Source: Clostridia bacterium (GTDB taxonomy: Bacteria > Bacillota_A > Clostridia > Oscillospirales > QAKW01). Taken from it: a stretch of DNA of 14,285 nt. Positions 7,167 to 14,132 of this stretch are shown piece after piece. The notes under the pieces are model-generated. The model saw only the letters and a program-made list of their open reading frames with translations, made no database searches and was not told the origin of the DNA. Numbering within the stretch: position 1 is the first letter of the stretch; each line of letters opens with the position of its first letter. The stretch lies in the NCBI GenBank assembly GCA_017396865.1, contig JAFQKO010000022.1, positions 1 to 14,285 of the forward strand. The letters are read 5' to 3'. The position numbers and the translations under genes are program-made.

Positions 7167-8819
7167 TTAATCACCGCAACCGCCGCAGCCGCCGCAACCG
7201 CCACAGCCACCGCACCCGCCGCAGCTGCTGCAGCCGCATCCGCTGCCGTCGCTGCTTGCAGATTTTGCCTGCGCTGCCGCCGCCATTGCAAGGTCGGCCG
7301 ACGCCACGTAGTAAAACAGCTCCTGCGTCACCTGCGGCTTGGGGATCGAGGTTGCATATTTTTGAGGCTCATACCGATACAGCGCATAGGCCCTCAAAAA
7401 CGTCGTTTGCTCCTCGGGTGTATAATCGGAGTGGTCGTCGATCCGCCGCAGCAGAAGGTCGATATTCTTAAAGTTGACCACCTTAAAGCGAACGATCCGC
7501 CCCACGTATTTCTTGGCAAGCTTATCGATCAACCGCTCTGCAAGGGGGCCGCACAGCGCCATCATAAAGCAGCAGAAAAGCAGCAAACACGACAGCGTGC
7601 CGATCGGCTTATTATTGTGAATTCCCATGAACAGCTTGAGCAGACCGATCCCCAAAAGCACCGCAAGGATCGACCAAAACAGGATCCGAGCGAGCCGCTT
7701 GAGCCATACGATCCGCTTGGCCGCCGCCTTGCCGCCCTCGCTGATATACTCCGGCGCAGGCCGAACGTTCAGCACCGTGTTGCCCAGCGTCGCCTCATCG
7801 TTATTGATCGCCCGATAGTCCTCCAGCAGCTTCACGATTCGATGCACCTGCGGATTTTCCTTGCAATAAGCCTCCCGCTCCGCAGGCGAAAGGCGATCCT
7901 CGAGCTGCAGCACGTAGTGTGCCGCCGATTGCTCGGTTTTTTCCTTATAAACGTAGCGAATCACCCGATGCAGCCGCGCCTTAAGCAGGTAATAGCCCAC
8001 CAGCTTAAAGCGGCTGAAGCCCTGCAGCAGCATCAGATCGCTATCGGCATAGATGCGTTTCCGATCCGAAACGGCCGCAATCGCCCCGTAGCAATAGCCA
8101 AACGCCGCCACCAACGCAAAGGCGCCCGCAAAGAATCCGACTCCCCATCGGAGAAAGAGCGTAACAAAATCCTCGCCCTTGATCGCCCGCAGCGCCTCAG
8201 GAAAGCCTTTTGCACCGCAAATGGCCAGCACAACCGACGCCGCCGAAGCGATCGTTGCGCCCCAAGAAAACAGCGCGGATCTGTTGGTTCGTGCATAGAG
8301 CACCACCGCCAAGCCGATCAATGCTGCGTAAAAGCTTGCCATGTCGTCCCATGCCGCGGACATGGACAGCGTTGCCGACAGCAACAGCAGTGAAAGCCCC
8401 AGGCTGATCGTTTTGGAGCAGGAGATTCTGCTATCCTCCGACACCCGACCGAGCAGCCAAAGCAGCCAACCGCCGACAGCGGTAAAAAGACCGCACATCA
8501 CCACCGCAAAGCCAACGTCATCGCCTGTATAGATCATATCAAAGGCGGTACTGACGAACAGAACGCAAACCGCGATCCCCAACCAAAGCAACGCCTTTTT
8601 AAGCGCCTTGCCCTTCTTCGGCTCCTTGGCGGGAGCGGGGGCAGACGTTTTCTGCCGCACCGCATCTGTATAAGCAATCCGCTTTGCCGCAGGGTCGTAG
8701 ACCATCCGTAAGCCACACTTCTCGCAAATATAATACTCACAGCGTTCGTTGCCGTTGAATTTTCTGCCGTCCACGCAGCTCACAAGCTTCATTTCATTTC
8801 GACATTGCGTACAAACCAT
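7167..8819 (-). CDS. Zinc-ribbon multi-pass membrane protein with C-terminal (Gly-Gly-Cys) tail
   Basis: A 550-residue protein of unrecognised family. The N-terminus is a zinc ribbon: C3-x2-C6 and C32-x2-C35, with C15 and C27 nearby. A Lys/Pro/Ala linker (57-75) follows. Hydrophobic segments lie at about 76-97, 103-124, 138-156, 160-177, 184-202, 221-248, 378-398 and 406-427, and a charged soluble region at 250-375. Eight helices would place both ends in the cytosol. A second soluble region (430-520) ends in Ala-rich AMAAAAQAKSAS and then a tail with eight cysteines (528, 530, 533, 536, 539, 542, 545, 548), the last five preceded by Gly-Gly, finishing CGD. AAAGGA stands 9 nt before the ATG. 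The stop codon is 2 nt before the radical SAM start; the upstream MBL gene ends 13 nt before this one. Possible tail roles are radical SAM substrate or metal binding. Confidence 0.85.
   Translation of the reverse strand: MVCTQCRNEMKLVSCVDGRKFNGNERCEYYICEKCGLRMVYDPAAKRIAYTDAVRQKTSAPAPAKEPKKGKALKKALLWLGIAVCVLFVSTAFDMIYTGDDVGFAVVMCGLFTAVGGWLLWLLGRVSEDSRISCSKTISLGLSLLLLSATLSMSAAWDDMASFYAALIGLAVVLYARTNRSALFSWGATIASAASVVLAICGAKGFPEALRAIKGEDFVTLFLRWGVGFFAGAFALVAAFGYCYGAIAAVSDRKRIYADSDLMLLQGFSRFKLVGYYLLKARLHRVIRYVYKEKTEQSAAHYVLQLEDRLSPAEREAYCKENPQVHRIVKLLEDYRAINNDEATLGNTVLNVRPAPEYISEGGKAAAKRIVWLKRLARILFWSILAVLLGIGLLKLFMGIHNNKPIGTLSCLLLFCCFMMALCGPLAERLIDKLAKKYVGRIVRFKVVNFKNIDLLLRRIDDHSDYTPEEQTTFLRAYALYRYEPQKYATSIPKPQVTQELFYYVASADLAMAAAAQAKSASSDGSGCGCSSCGGCGGCGGCGGCGGCGD
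7173..7238 (-). repeat. Coding repeat: Gly-Gly-Cys units of the membrane-protein tail
   Basis: Twenty-two codons encode C528 to G549 with cysteines at steps of 2, 3, 3, 3, 3, 3 and 3 residues. Glycine pairs use GGC-GGG, GGT-GGC, GGC-GGT, GGC-GGC and GGC-GGT, and one cysteine is TGT among TGC. This mixture argues for selection on the protein rather than a recent DNA slippage expansion. Confidence 0.9.
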
Positions 8820-8832
8820 TCTTTAAGATCCT

Positions 8833-9492
8833 TTATATAAGTATTTTATGGCCGATCTCCCCCACCAGCTCCGCATCGTGGAACAAAATCGGTTGATAGC
8901 AGGCCTTGCGGTATTCCGCCACAAAGGCGGCACTTTTTTCGGGATCAACGCTGCTGCCCGTAGGGATCCCCAACCGCAGATTATCGGAAAGGTAGCATTC
9001 ATCCCCGCAAAGAACGACGGTTTTCGCCGCCCCTTCGATCAATGCAACGGAGGAGCCCGCAGCGTGACCGCCGATATGACAAAACCGCACCCCTTCCGCA
9101 AAGCAATATTCCTCCTCAAAGGGCTGCAGCCGTGCCTCAGCGGGCAAAAACCGCTTCGCCCGCTCCACCGCCGCAGCGTGCAGATGCACCGTGGCCTGCG
9201 GATAATAGCGCAGCGCATCGGCGTGGTCGTGGTGCGAATGGGTGAGAAAAACGTCGGTGATCTCCTCCCGTCCCACACCGTACGCCTCCAGCACCGCCAC
9301 AGGGCTTTGGAAGGTATAGAGCGGGTAGCCGGGCATGGTATCGCAGCCCACGTCGATCAGCAGCTTGCGCTCCCCCACCTCCAGCAGAAAAAAGAGCAGT
9401 GCGATCGGCCGCTTCTTTTGGCGGTCGCCGTTGGGGAATGCCATCCCCTCGTGAATTTCGGTTGTTCCGTATTGCAGCGCTGTTAATTTCAT
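8833..9492 (-). CDS. MBL-fold metallo-hydrolase
   Basis: A 219-residue metallo-beta-lactamase-fold hydrolase, cytosolic. The metal-binding set is complete: THSHHDH (H85, H87, D89, H90), H143 in GGHAAGSS, D164 in CGDECYLSD and H205 in LFHDAE. An early LLIDVGCD strand (44-51) fits the fold. Order and spacing resemble N-acyl-homoserine-lactonase-like and other small-ester or lactone hydrolases, but a specific substrate cannot be assigned. The ATG overlaps the GNAT stop as ATGA, with GGAG 8 nt upstream. It is third in the five-gene operon, ending 13 nt before the zinc-ribbon membrane protein. Confidence 0.92.
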   Translation of the reverse strand: MKLTALQYGTTEIHEGMAFPNGDRQKKRPIALLFFLLEVGERKLLIDVGCDTMPGYPLYTFQSPVAVLEAYGVGREEITDVFLTHSHHDHADALRYYPQATVHLHAAAVERAKRFLPAEARLQPFEEEYCFAEGVRFCHIGGHAAGSSVALIEGAAKTVVLCGDECYLSDNLRLGIPTGSSVDPEKSAAFVAEYRKACYQPILFHDAELVGEIGHKILI

Positions 9493-9920
9493 ATCTGCTT
9501 CTCCATCGTTACGTGAGGGACACCCTCCTCCATAAATTCCTCGGACACCACGCGGAATCCGAACTTTTCATAAAATCCAACCGCATGGGTCTGAGAATGC
9601 ATCGTAAGCCGCTTACAGGGCATCGCCCGCGCGATCTCCGCCAAGCTCTGCTCCATCAAAATGCGGCCGTGCCCCAGCCCGTGCCGCAGGGTCAGCACCC
9701 TGCCGAGCCGCACCGTTTCGGGGTCGATATAGTAGGCGCGCAGGTAGGCGACCACCGCGCCATCCTCCTCCAAAAAGAGGTGGCGGCTTTGATAGTCCAC
9801 CCGATCCATGTCCTGGCAGACGATCCGCTGCTCCACCATAAAGACCGCGCATCGGGCACGCAGGATCTCATAGACCTGCTTTGGGGTCAGTTCATTAAAG
9901 GTTAGAGATTGAAAGATCAT
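9489..9920 (-). CDS. GNAT-family N-acetyltransferase, ElaA-like
   Basis: A 143-residue acyl-CoA-dependent acetyltransferase. The N-terminal pattern ELTPKQVYEILRARCAVFMVEQ (10-31) and the C-terminal SQTHAVGFYEKFGFRVVSEEFMEEGVPHVTMEK (109-141) match the ElaA group. The acetyl-CoA loop is RVLTLRHGLGHGRILM (74-89), with GLGHG in place of the usual R/Q-x-x-G-x-G/A form. The ATG has AGGAG 6 nt upstream, starts 9 nt after the YcxB-like gene's stop codon and overlaps the MBL gene start by four bases, so it sits firmly within the operon. Substrates of ElaA-like proteins are mostly unknown (small amines or protein N-termini). Confidence 0.92.
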   Translation of the reverse strand: MIFQSLTFNELTPKQVYEILRARCAVFMVEQRIVCQDMDRVDYQSRHLFLEEDGAVVAYLRAYYIDPETVRLGRVLTLRHGLGHGRILMEQSLAEIARAMPCKRLTMHSQTHAVGFYEKFGFRVVSEEFMEEGVPHVTMEKQI

Positions 9921-9929
9921 TGAAGGCTC

Positions 9930-11045
9930 CTATTCAACATCAAATTCATTAAACTGAAAAATAAAACACGGTCTCTGTTCCTCGGTCATGTCAATACCGC
10001 TCGTTGTGGTTTCATAGGCGGTGTAGGCATACCCATCACCGCTTTTCGACCAAGAACTATCAATTTCGCCATTATCGCCCCAATCAAATTGATCGTAGTC
10101 CGATAAGGTTTCTTCAAAATAATCGTACGTACGGTATACCGCTTTCTCGTAGTCCTCATATGATTTATAATCATCGGAATCTATGATAAACTGCGATATA
10201 AACAGATTCTCCCCATCGAGGTACTGAAAGAGAAGCTCGCCCTTCACGCCAAGAAACTCCGCCTCATAGACATCCCAAAACTGACCCTTCGTATAAAGAG
10301 ACTCTCTGCGTTCATCCGGCTCCCCGTGCAGATCCAAAATATCGCTTCGGGTCGTGGTATCATCCAAGCCCTTGAAATGCTCAGGGACGCTTGGCATAAA
10401 GTATAAAATGACCGCAGCGGCCGTGCCGAGCAGGGCTACGGCAATGGTTGCCGCCAAAAACCGAAACGTCCATTTTTTGGAATTGCAACAGTTTATAAAC
10501 CTTTTCTTTTTGACAAGCGTACACTTTTGCATCAAAAAGGCCTTTACTTCCTCAACGGACGCATTCAAGCTGCTTTTCTCGACGCTAACGCAAAGATTAT
10601 GGCTCATACGAAGCAGTAAAAAATGCTTGGTTTCATAAAATTTTGTTATTTGATGGTAAAAATATTCCCGTCTGGCGCCATCATTATCGGAAACAACCCG
10701 ATCCTCATAAAGCTCATATCGAAGGGTGCACTCTTTTCCTTCAGTAATCACCATTCGCTCATAATTAAACTTCATCGACCGTTTCATCCCGATGCACCGC
10801 AAGGTCAGCCAAAATACCACAATAAGGCTAATCACCGCCAACATGGGATCATCGACCAAAACAGACAAAGCCACTTCAATGACAATCAAGATCAAGAAAA
10901 ACAAAACAAACTTCTTCGTGTGATAAAACGATGTACCGCCAATCTCATAAAACAAATCTCTGCTCATCAAAAACTCCGAAACGTAAATAGGAGTTTTTGC
11001 CTCTTCAGCCGGTTCCGAAATGGGATTCATATTGTTTTCATTCAT
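9930..11045 (-). CDS. YcxB-like membrane protein with extended C-terminal domain
   Basis: A 371-residue membrane protein, first gene of the five-gene operon. An acidic N-terminal region (1-40) is followed by two close hydrophobic segments (about 44-64 and 67-87), a YcxB-like cytosolic domain (about 95-175; note HQITKFYETKHFLLLRMSHNLCVSVEKSSL), a cysteine pair C186/C187 and a third membrane segment (195-217). Residues 218-371 form an outer or lumenal acidic domain, rich in Asp, Tyr and Glu, that I do not recognise. I chose the ATG at 11045 because GGAGGAG lies 7 nt upstream; the frame extends 18 codons further without a ribosome site. YcxB-like proteins have no established role. The extra acidic domain is not part of the short family members. 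Confidence 0.8.
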   Translation of the reverse strand: MNENNMNPISEPAEEAKTPIYVSEFLMSRDLFYEIGGTSFYHTKKFVLFFLILIVIEVALSVLVDDPMLAVISLIVVFWLTLRCIGMKRSMKFNYERMVITEGKECTLRYELYEDRVVSDNDGARREYFYHQITKFYETKHFLLLRMSHNLCVSVEKSSLNASVEEVKAFLMQKCTLVKKKRFINCCNSKKWTFRFLAATIAVALLGTAAAVILYFMPSVPEHFKGLDDTTTRSDILDLHGEPDERRESLYTKGQFWDVYEAEFLGVKGELLFQYLDGENLFISQFIIDSDDYKSYEDYEKAVYRTYDYFEETLSDYDQFDWGDNGEIDSSWSKSGDGYAYTAYETTTSGIDMTEEQRPCFIFQFNEFDVE

Positions 11046-11136
11046 GGTTATGCTCCTCCGTAAGATGGATTTTTGATGGTTCTCTTTTGCTTTTTTCAAT
11101 CAAATATCGGTTATCGTTTAACACCGCTTTGGATTT

Positions 11137-11165
11137 ATTATAGCATAAAAGCGGTGGGAAATCAA
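11137..11165 (-). promoter_or_regulatory. Sigma-A promoter of the five-gene radical SAM operon
   Basis: On the minus strand, TTGATT (11160-11165) and TATAAT (11137-11142) are separated by exactly 17 bp, and the -10 is preceded by TGC (extended -10). The leader to the ATG at 11045 is about 85 nt; no riboswitch or hairpin stood out in it. The block just upstream of and including the -10 is nearly identical to that of the promoter at 14133-14161. Confidence 0.8.
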
Positions 11166-11189
11166 TGCAAAGCACTGTTTTTATAATTA

Positions 11190-11240
11190 GTGGCGAAGCC
11201 ACACCAAACTTATTACCTATTACTTCTTACTTATTACTTC
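11190..11240. repeat. Intergenic repeat: short hairpin plus four tandem heptamers
   Basis: GTGGC-GAA-GCCAC (11190-11202) is a perfect 5-bp stem with a 3-nt loop. A few bases later come four in-phase heptamers, TTATTAC, CTATTAC, TTCTTAC and TTATTAC (11210-11237). The hairpin core TGGCTTCGCCA, read on the minus strand, recurs in the first hairpin of the array at 14173. This looks like a dispersed intergenic repeat of this genome, but copies elsewhere cannot be seen here. Confidence 0.6.
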
Positions 11241-11243
11241 CCC

Positions 11244-11277
11244 AAAAATCCCGTCCACTTTCGTGAACGGGATTTTT
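11244..11277. terminator. Bidirectional rho-independent terminator after the GH28-like gene
   Basis: A long stem pairs AAAAATCCCGT (11244-11254) with ACGGGATTTTT (11267-11277) and continues through one mismatch into CAC/GTG with a TTTC loop. It lies about 25 nt past the stop codon at 11302. T-runs on both strands make it work in either direction. Confidence 0.85.
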
Positions 11278-11301
11278 GCGCTCATAGTATAAAAATGCAA
11301 C

Positions 11302-12687
11302 TTAAATCCTTTTGATCACAAAATCCTCGTTCGTTTTTAAAAAATACGATTCCTTCGGTAATGTGCAAACTACATCACGAAAATCTACCTCTCCGATACT
11401 TTTGGCTTTGATCAAACATCCTCCGTTAAACCCGTCAACCTGCATATGATCAATCGAAATGCGTGAATAATGACAAGCTCTGATCAATTCCTCAGCTGTA
11501 CTGCCCTCTCTCATATGGATAAAAATATTCTCCATAGTCAATTCAACCTTATTTGACTCGGTTCCGTAAAGTGTCATTGGCATAGAAACGTTGGTTGCCT
11601 TGATGTTTTTAAAAGTAATATTCCTCATAGGACGGTAACGCTGCCACGTTTCATTTCCTGAAAAATTATAATGCAAGAAACGATCGGCACCGCAAATCTC
11701 GCAGTCCTCTATCACAATATTTCCCGGCTCATCGGGAATGGGAACGGAATAATCAGCATAGTAGGTAAAAAAGCTCAGCATATTATTTCTCGCCCGTTCA
11801 CTTGTTGCCATCACGCCGGAGGCCTTTTCCTCATTGGTCAGACCACCGCGGAAGGAATATTTTCCGGGGGCATACGCCTTGCAGTTTTTGATAGATACAT
11901 TTGTTCCGCCAAAACGAAACGCGGAGCAGGAACTGTTCAATATACAGCGTTCCACAAGCACATTCGTATTACCAAATCCGGCAATACAATCGTCACCCGT
12001 GTAAAACTCGCAATCCGTAATGGAAATGTTGCGACACACCGCCGCATCAAATCCATCATGTCCCGCTTCCACCTTTACATTTTTGACTGCGATATTCTCG
12101 CAAAAAAGCATATTGTGCGCCCAGTTTGCGCTGTTTTTTACCGTATAACCGGAAAAATGGATGTTCTTTACATTGAAAAAGCAAACAGCGTGGGGGCCGC
12201 GGTATTCTTCTTCACCGATTGCATCAAAGCAGTTATCCCCGTCGATCACCGAGCCTTCTTCGCCGATGATGGCTACATTTTCTGCGTCAATGGCACGAAT
12301 CAGGGCGTTGTTCCACCGGCTACCGGGAATCCGCTTGAAACGGTAGCGGCTGTCATTTTCATCGTATTCCGTCTCGCCGTGGATCGTCCAAAGACCAACA
12401 TACCCAGCATCGGTGATCTGCTCCGGGTTCAGCGGCTCCACAGTATCATGCGCATAGCCGTAATACTCCTCCGGATCACGCACACCTTTCAGCACAGCAT
12501 TCTTCTGCAAATATAATGTAATATTGGAACGCAATCGAATGCCTCCGGTCAGATAAACCCCCTCCGGAACAATCACTTCGCCGCCGCCAAGGTTAAAGCA
12601 GTGGTCGATCGCTGCCTGAATGGCCGTTGTCTGCAGCGTGCCGTCGCACTTTGCGCCAAAATCCTTTATCGATGCAACTGTTTTCAT
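11302..12687 (-). CDS. Pectin-lyase-fold protein, GH28 (polygalacturonase)-like
   Basis: A 461-residue right-handed beta-helix protein, probably a glycoside hydrolase acting on pectin-type sugars. The start, ASIKDFGAKCDGTLQTTAIQAAID (5-28), is typical of GH28. So are LYLQKNAVLKG (58-68), a SVIDGDN turn (146-152), HDGFDAAVCRNISITDCEFYTGDDCIAG (210-237) and repeated N-I-x-I-x-(D/N)-C coils up to about 445. The GDD acidic pair (D232, D233) and an upstream Asp pair (D211, D214) are present, but the usual S-x-G-H-G histidine block appears as SCSAFRFGG (253-261) and no clear R-x-K follows, so the catalytic site is atypical. There is no signal peptide, so it should act in the cytosol on imported oligosaccharides. 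AAGGGG lies about 8 nt before the ATG. It is divergent from an AraC regulator. Confidence 0.85.
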   Translation of the reverse strand: MKTVASIKDFGAKCDGTLQTTAIQAAIDHCFNLGGGEVIVPEGVYLTGGIRLRSNITLYLQKNAVLKGVRDPEEYYGYAHDTVEPLNPEQITDAGYVGLWTIHGETEYDENDSRYRFKRIPGSRWNNALIRAIDAENVAIIGEEGSVIDGDNCFDAIGEEEYRGPHAVCFFNVKNIHFSGYTVKNSANWAHNMLFCENIAVKNVKVEAGHDGFDAAVCRNISITDCEFYTGDDCIAGFGNTNVLVERCILNSSCSAFRFGGTNVSIKNCKAYAPGKYSFRGGLTNEEKASGVMATSERARNNMLSFFTYYADYSVPIPDEPGNIVIEDCEICGADRFLHYNFSGNETWQRYRPMRNITFKNIKATNVSMPMTLYGTESNKVELTMENIFIHMREGSTAEELIRACHYSRISIDHMQVDGFNGGCLIKAKSIGEVDFRDVVCTLPKESYFLKTNEDFVIKRI

Positions 12688-12699
12688 TTTCTTATCCCC

Positions 12700-12727
12700 T
12701 TGTCTTTTATATAAATTATGGTATAAT
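12700..12727 (+). promoter_or_regulatory. Probable promoter of the AraC regulator
   Basis: TTGTCT (12700-12705) and TATAAT (12722-12727) are 16 bp apart on the plus strand, and the -10 is preceded by TGG (extended -10). Transcripts would start near 12734, within the ATATCAC box region, so the regulator could block its own synthesis. Confidence 0.55.
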
Positions 12728-12730
12728 TAA

Positions 12731-12759
12731 ATTATATCACACAATCAGACAAGAAAATA
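12731..12759 (-). promoter_or_regulatory. Possible activator-dependent promoter of the GH28-like gene
   Basis: On the minus strand there is a perfect TATAAT (12731-12736) but only TATTTT at the -35 position 17 bp away (12754-12759). A strong -10 with a poor -35 overlapped by ATATCAC boxes fits a promoter that needs the AraC protein. The leader would be about 40 nt. Confidence 0.45.
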
Positions 12760-12785
12760 TCACGATATTGTACCCATAATATCAC
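12734..12785. promoter_or_regulatory. Three ATATCAC direct repeats, likely AraC-regulator binding sites
   Basis: ATATCAC occurs at 12734-12740, 12757-12763 and 12779-12785, starting 23 and 22 bp apart (about two helical turns each). The last two extend to AATATCAC-N-ATATT (12756-12769 and 12778-12791, 13 of 14 bases the same). AraC/XylS proteins bind direct repeats about 21 bp apart on one DNA face. Confidence 0.68.
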
Positions 12786-12816
12786 TATATTAAACACATG
12801 CCGAGGATTGTTGCTT

Positions 12817-13656
12817 ATGCTTGATTTATATGAACAGGTCAGCCACAAAAGCAGAAATAATCTACCAATGAAGATATATAGGACCTCAGGTGTATATCTT
12901 CATTGGCACGAAGAATATGAATTCATAATGATTGAAAACGGTTGTGCGCTTTGTGTGATAAACGGCGAGCCGATCGTGTTAAAGCAGAATAGTGTTATTC
13001 TGTTGCAGAGCGGAGTTCTCCATATGATACATCCAAGCAGCAATAATATCACAGCAATTGTCGTTTCACCGTCCTTTTGGGCAGATAAAACGGTATTAGA
13101 ACTGTTTTCCGGGCATATAAACTTTCAGAGCATTTTTGATCATACTGATCCTGTAGACCTCTCGGTCATCGAAATACTGAAATACATCGTTAAAATATAC
13201 GATGAGCAGTGCTTTGGATACGAGTTTATTATGAAATCAAAATTCACAGAGCTTTTTGCGACATTACTACAAAACGGGCGATTCTCGCACGCACCAAGCC
13301 TCGGCAAAAAGCTTCCCGCCGAGTTCAAAAATTTGATGAATTATGTCCACGAACACTATTCCGAAAAAATCTCACTTGATACTTTATCGAGCATTTCTTT
13401 TTACAGTAAAGCATATATTATAAAGCTATTTAAAAAATACACCAACCTTACTCCTTCAGAATATATCATACAATATAGATTGAGTATGGCAAAAAGAATG
13501 CTCCAAAGCAGTAAGGAAAACAATCTCGATATTGCTCTTGCCTGCGGTTTTAACAGCGAATCCTATTTTATACACATTTTCAAAAAACACTTTGGCATCA
13601 CTCCACAAGCATATCGCAGCAGAATAAAGAGCACTATTGCGATTCCGATAGAATGA
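12817..13656 (+). CDS. AraC/XylS-family transcriptional regulator
   Basis: A 279-residue regulator. The N-terminal half is a cupin-like sensor domain (HWHEEYEFIMIENGCALCVINGE near 30-52, then SGVLHMIHP). The C-terminal 100 residues hold two helix-turn-helix units: LDTLSSISFYSKAYIIKLFKKYTNLTPSEYI, then the family signature DIALACGFNSESYFIHIFKKHFGITPQAYR. Members of this group sense sugars and usually activate a neighbouring carbohydrate-use gene, here the divergent GH28-like protein. The ATG at 12817 has GAGG 10 nt upstream; TTG codons at 12808 and 12811 are possible but too close to the ribosome site. The 120-bp gap carries three ATATCAC direct repeats. A strong terminator follows. Confidence 0.93.
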   Translation: MLDLYEQVSHKSRNNLPMKIYRTSGVYLHWHEEYEFIMIENGCALCVINGEPIVLKQNSVILLQSGVLHMIHPSSNNITAIVVSPSFWADKTVLELFSGHINFQSIFDHTDPVDLSVIEILKYIVKIYDEQCFGYEFIMKSKFTELFATLLQNGRFSHAPSLGKKLPAEFKNLMNYVHEHYSEKISLDTLSSISFYSKAYIIKLFKKYTNLTPSEYIIQYRLSMAKRMLQSSKENNLDIALACGFNSESYFIHIFKKHFGITPQAYRSRIKSTIAIPIE

Positions 13657-13660
13657 GTCA

Positions 13661-13692
13661 AAAAAAGACCACCCGATTGGGTGGTCTTTTTT
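13661..13692. terminator. Bidirectional terminator after the AraC gene
   Basis: An 8-bp perfect stem GACCACCC/GGGTGGTC (13667-13674 with 13679-13686, loop GATT) is flanked by an A-run and a T-run. It starts 5 nt after the AraC stop codon and can also stop transcripts from the convergent gene at 13768. Confidence 0.9.
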
Positions 13693-13767
13693 GTCATTCG
13701 TGTCCGAAAAAGAACCGGGCGAAAAGCCTGATTTTCTCTAAATTTTCTATAAATAATTATTAATGCG

Positions 13768-14112
13768 TCAAGGCACATTTGCAAAATAACAAACAATAGC
13801 AACAATAGAGAACACTACAAATACAATATGCAGTGCATATTTATCTGAAAAACTAAGAGTATCCCATTGTATATTACCAGGGGTCATTTTTTTATGTGAC
13901 ATACTTTGATGTGCACAATAAATATGTTTCCATTTAAGCAAGACACCAACAATATTGTATACAGACAAAGCAAAAAACGAAATACCTAAATAGAGCACTC
14001 TGGCACTGTCGTCGCATCCGACAAAAATAGGAACAAAGAAAGAAATTAAAGGAAAAACAAATCGATTACAATACGCAAGCAATATAATTGTTTTATTGTT
14101 GCTATTCCGCAT
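13768..14112 (-). CDS. Small three-helix membrane protein of unknown function
   Basis: A 114-residue protein I do not recognise. Predicted membrane helices lie at about 8-31, 38-58 and 93-112, with a positively charged loop (60-92, KWKHIYCAHQSMSHKKM) between the second and third. GGGAGG and GGTGAT lie upstream of the ATG at 14112, and a TATAAT promoter precedes it. Base composition is AT-rich like the AraC gene and unlike the operons on the left. It is a single gene, convergent with AraC, with no neighbour that hints at a role. Confidence 0.7.
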   Translation of the reverse strand: MRNSNNKTIILLAYCNRFVFPLISFFVPIFVGCDDSARVLYLGISFFALSVYNIVGVLLKWKHIYCAHQSMSHKKMTPGNIQWDTLSFSDKYALHIVFVVFSIVAIVCYFANVP

Positions 14113-14132
14113 ATCATCACCGCCTCCCGTGT

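Noticed and set aside
7362..8393. A 343-codon open frame on the plus strand
   Set aside because: It lies antisense to the zinc-ribbon membrane protein; its product is Arg/Gln/His-rich and lacks motifs.
7167..8819. SCIFF- or CXXX-repeat-type target peptide
   Set aside because: Those targets are small peptides with other spacings; here the cysteines are at period three on a 550-residue membrane protein.
11046..11136. A riboswitch or leader attenuator before the five-gene operon
   Set aside because: The roughly 85-nt leader shows no stable stem, T-run or conserved aptamer sequence that I recognise.
11671..12516. A 281-codon open frame on the plus strand
   Set aside because: It is antisense to the GH28-like beta-helix protein, whose repeats are unmistakable on the other strand.
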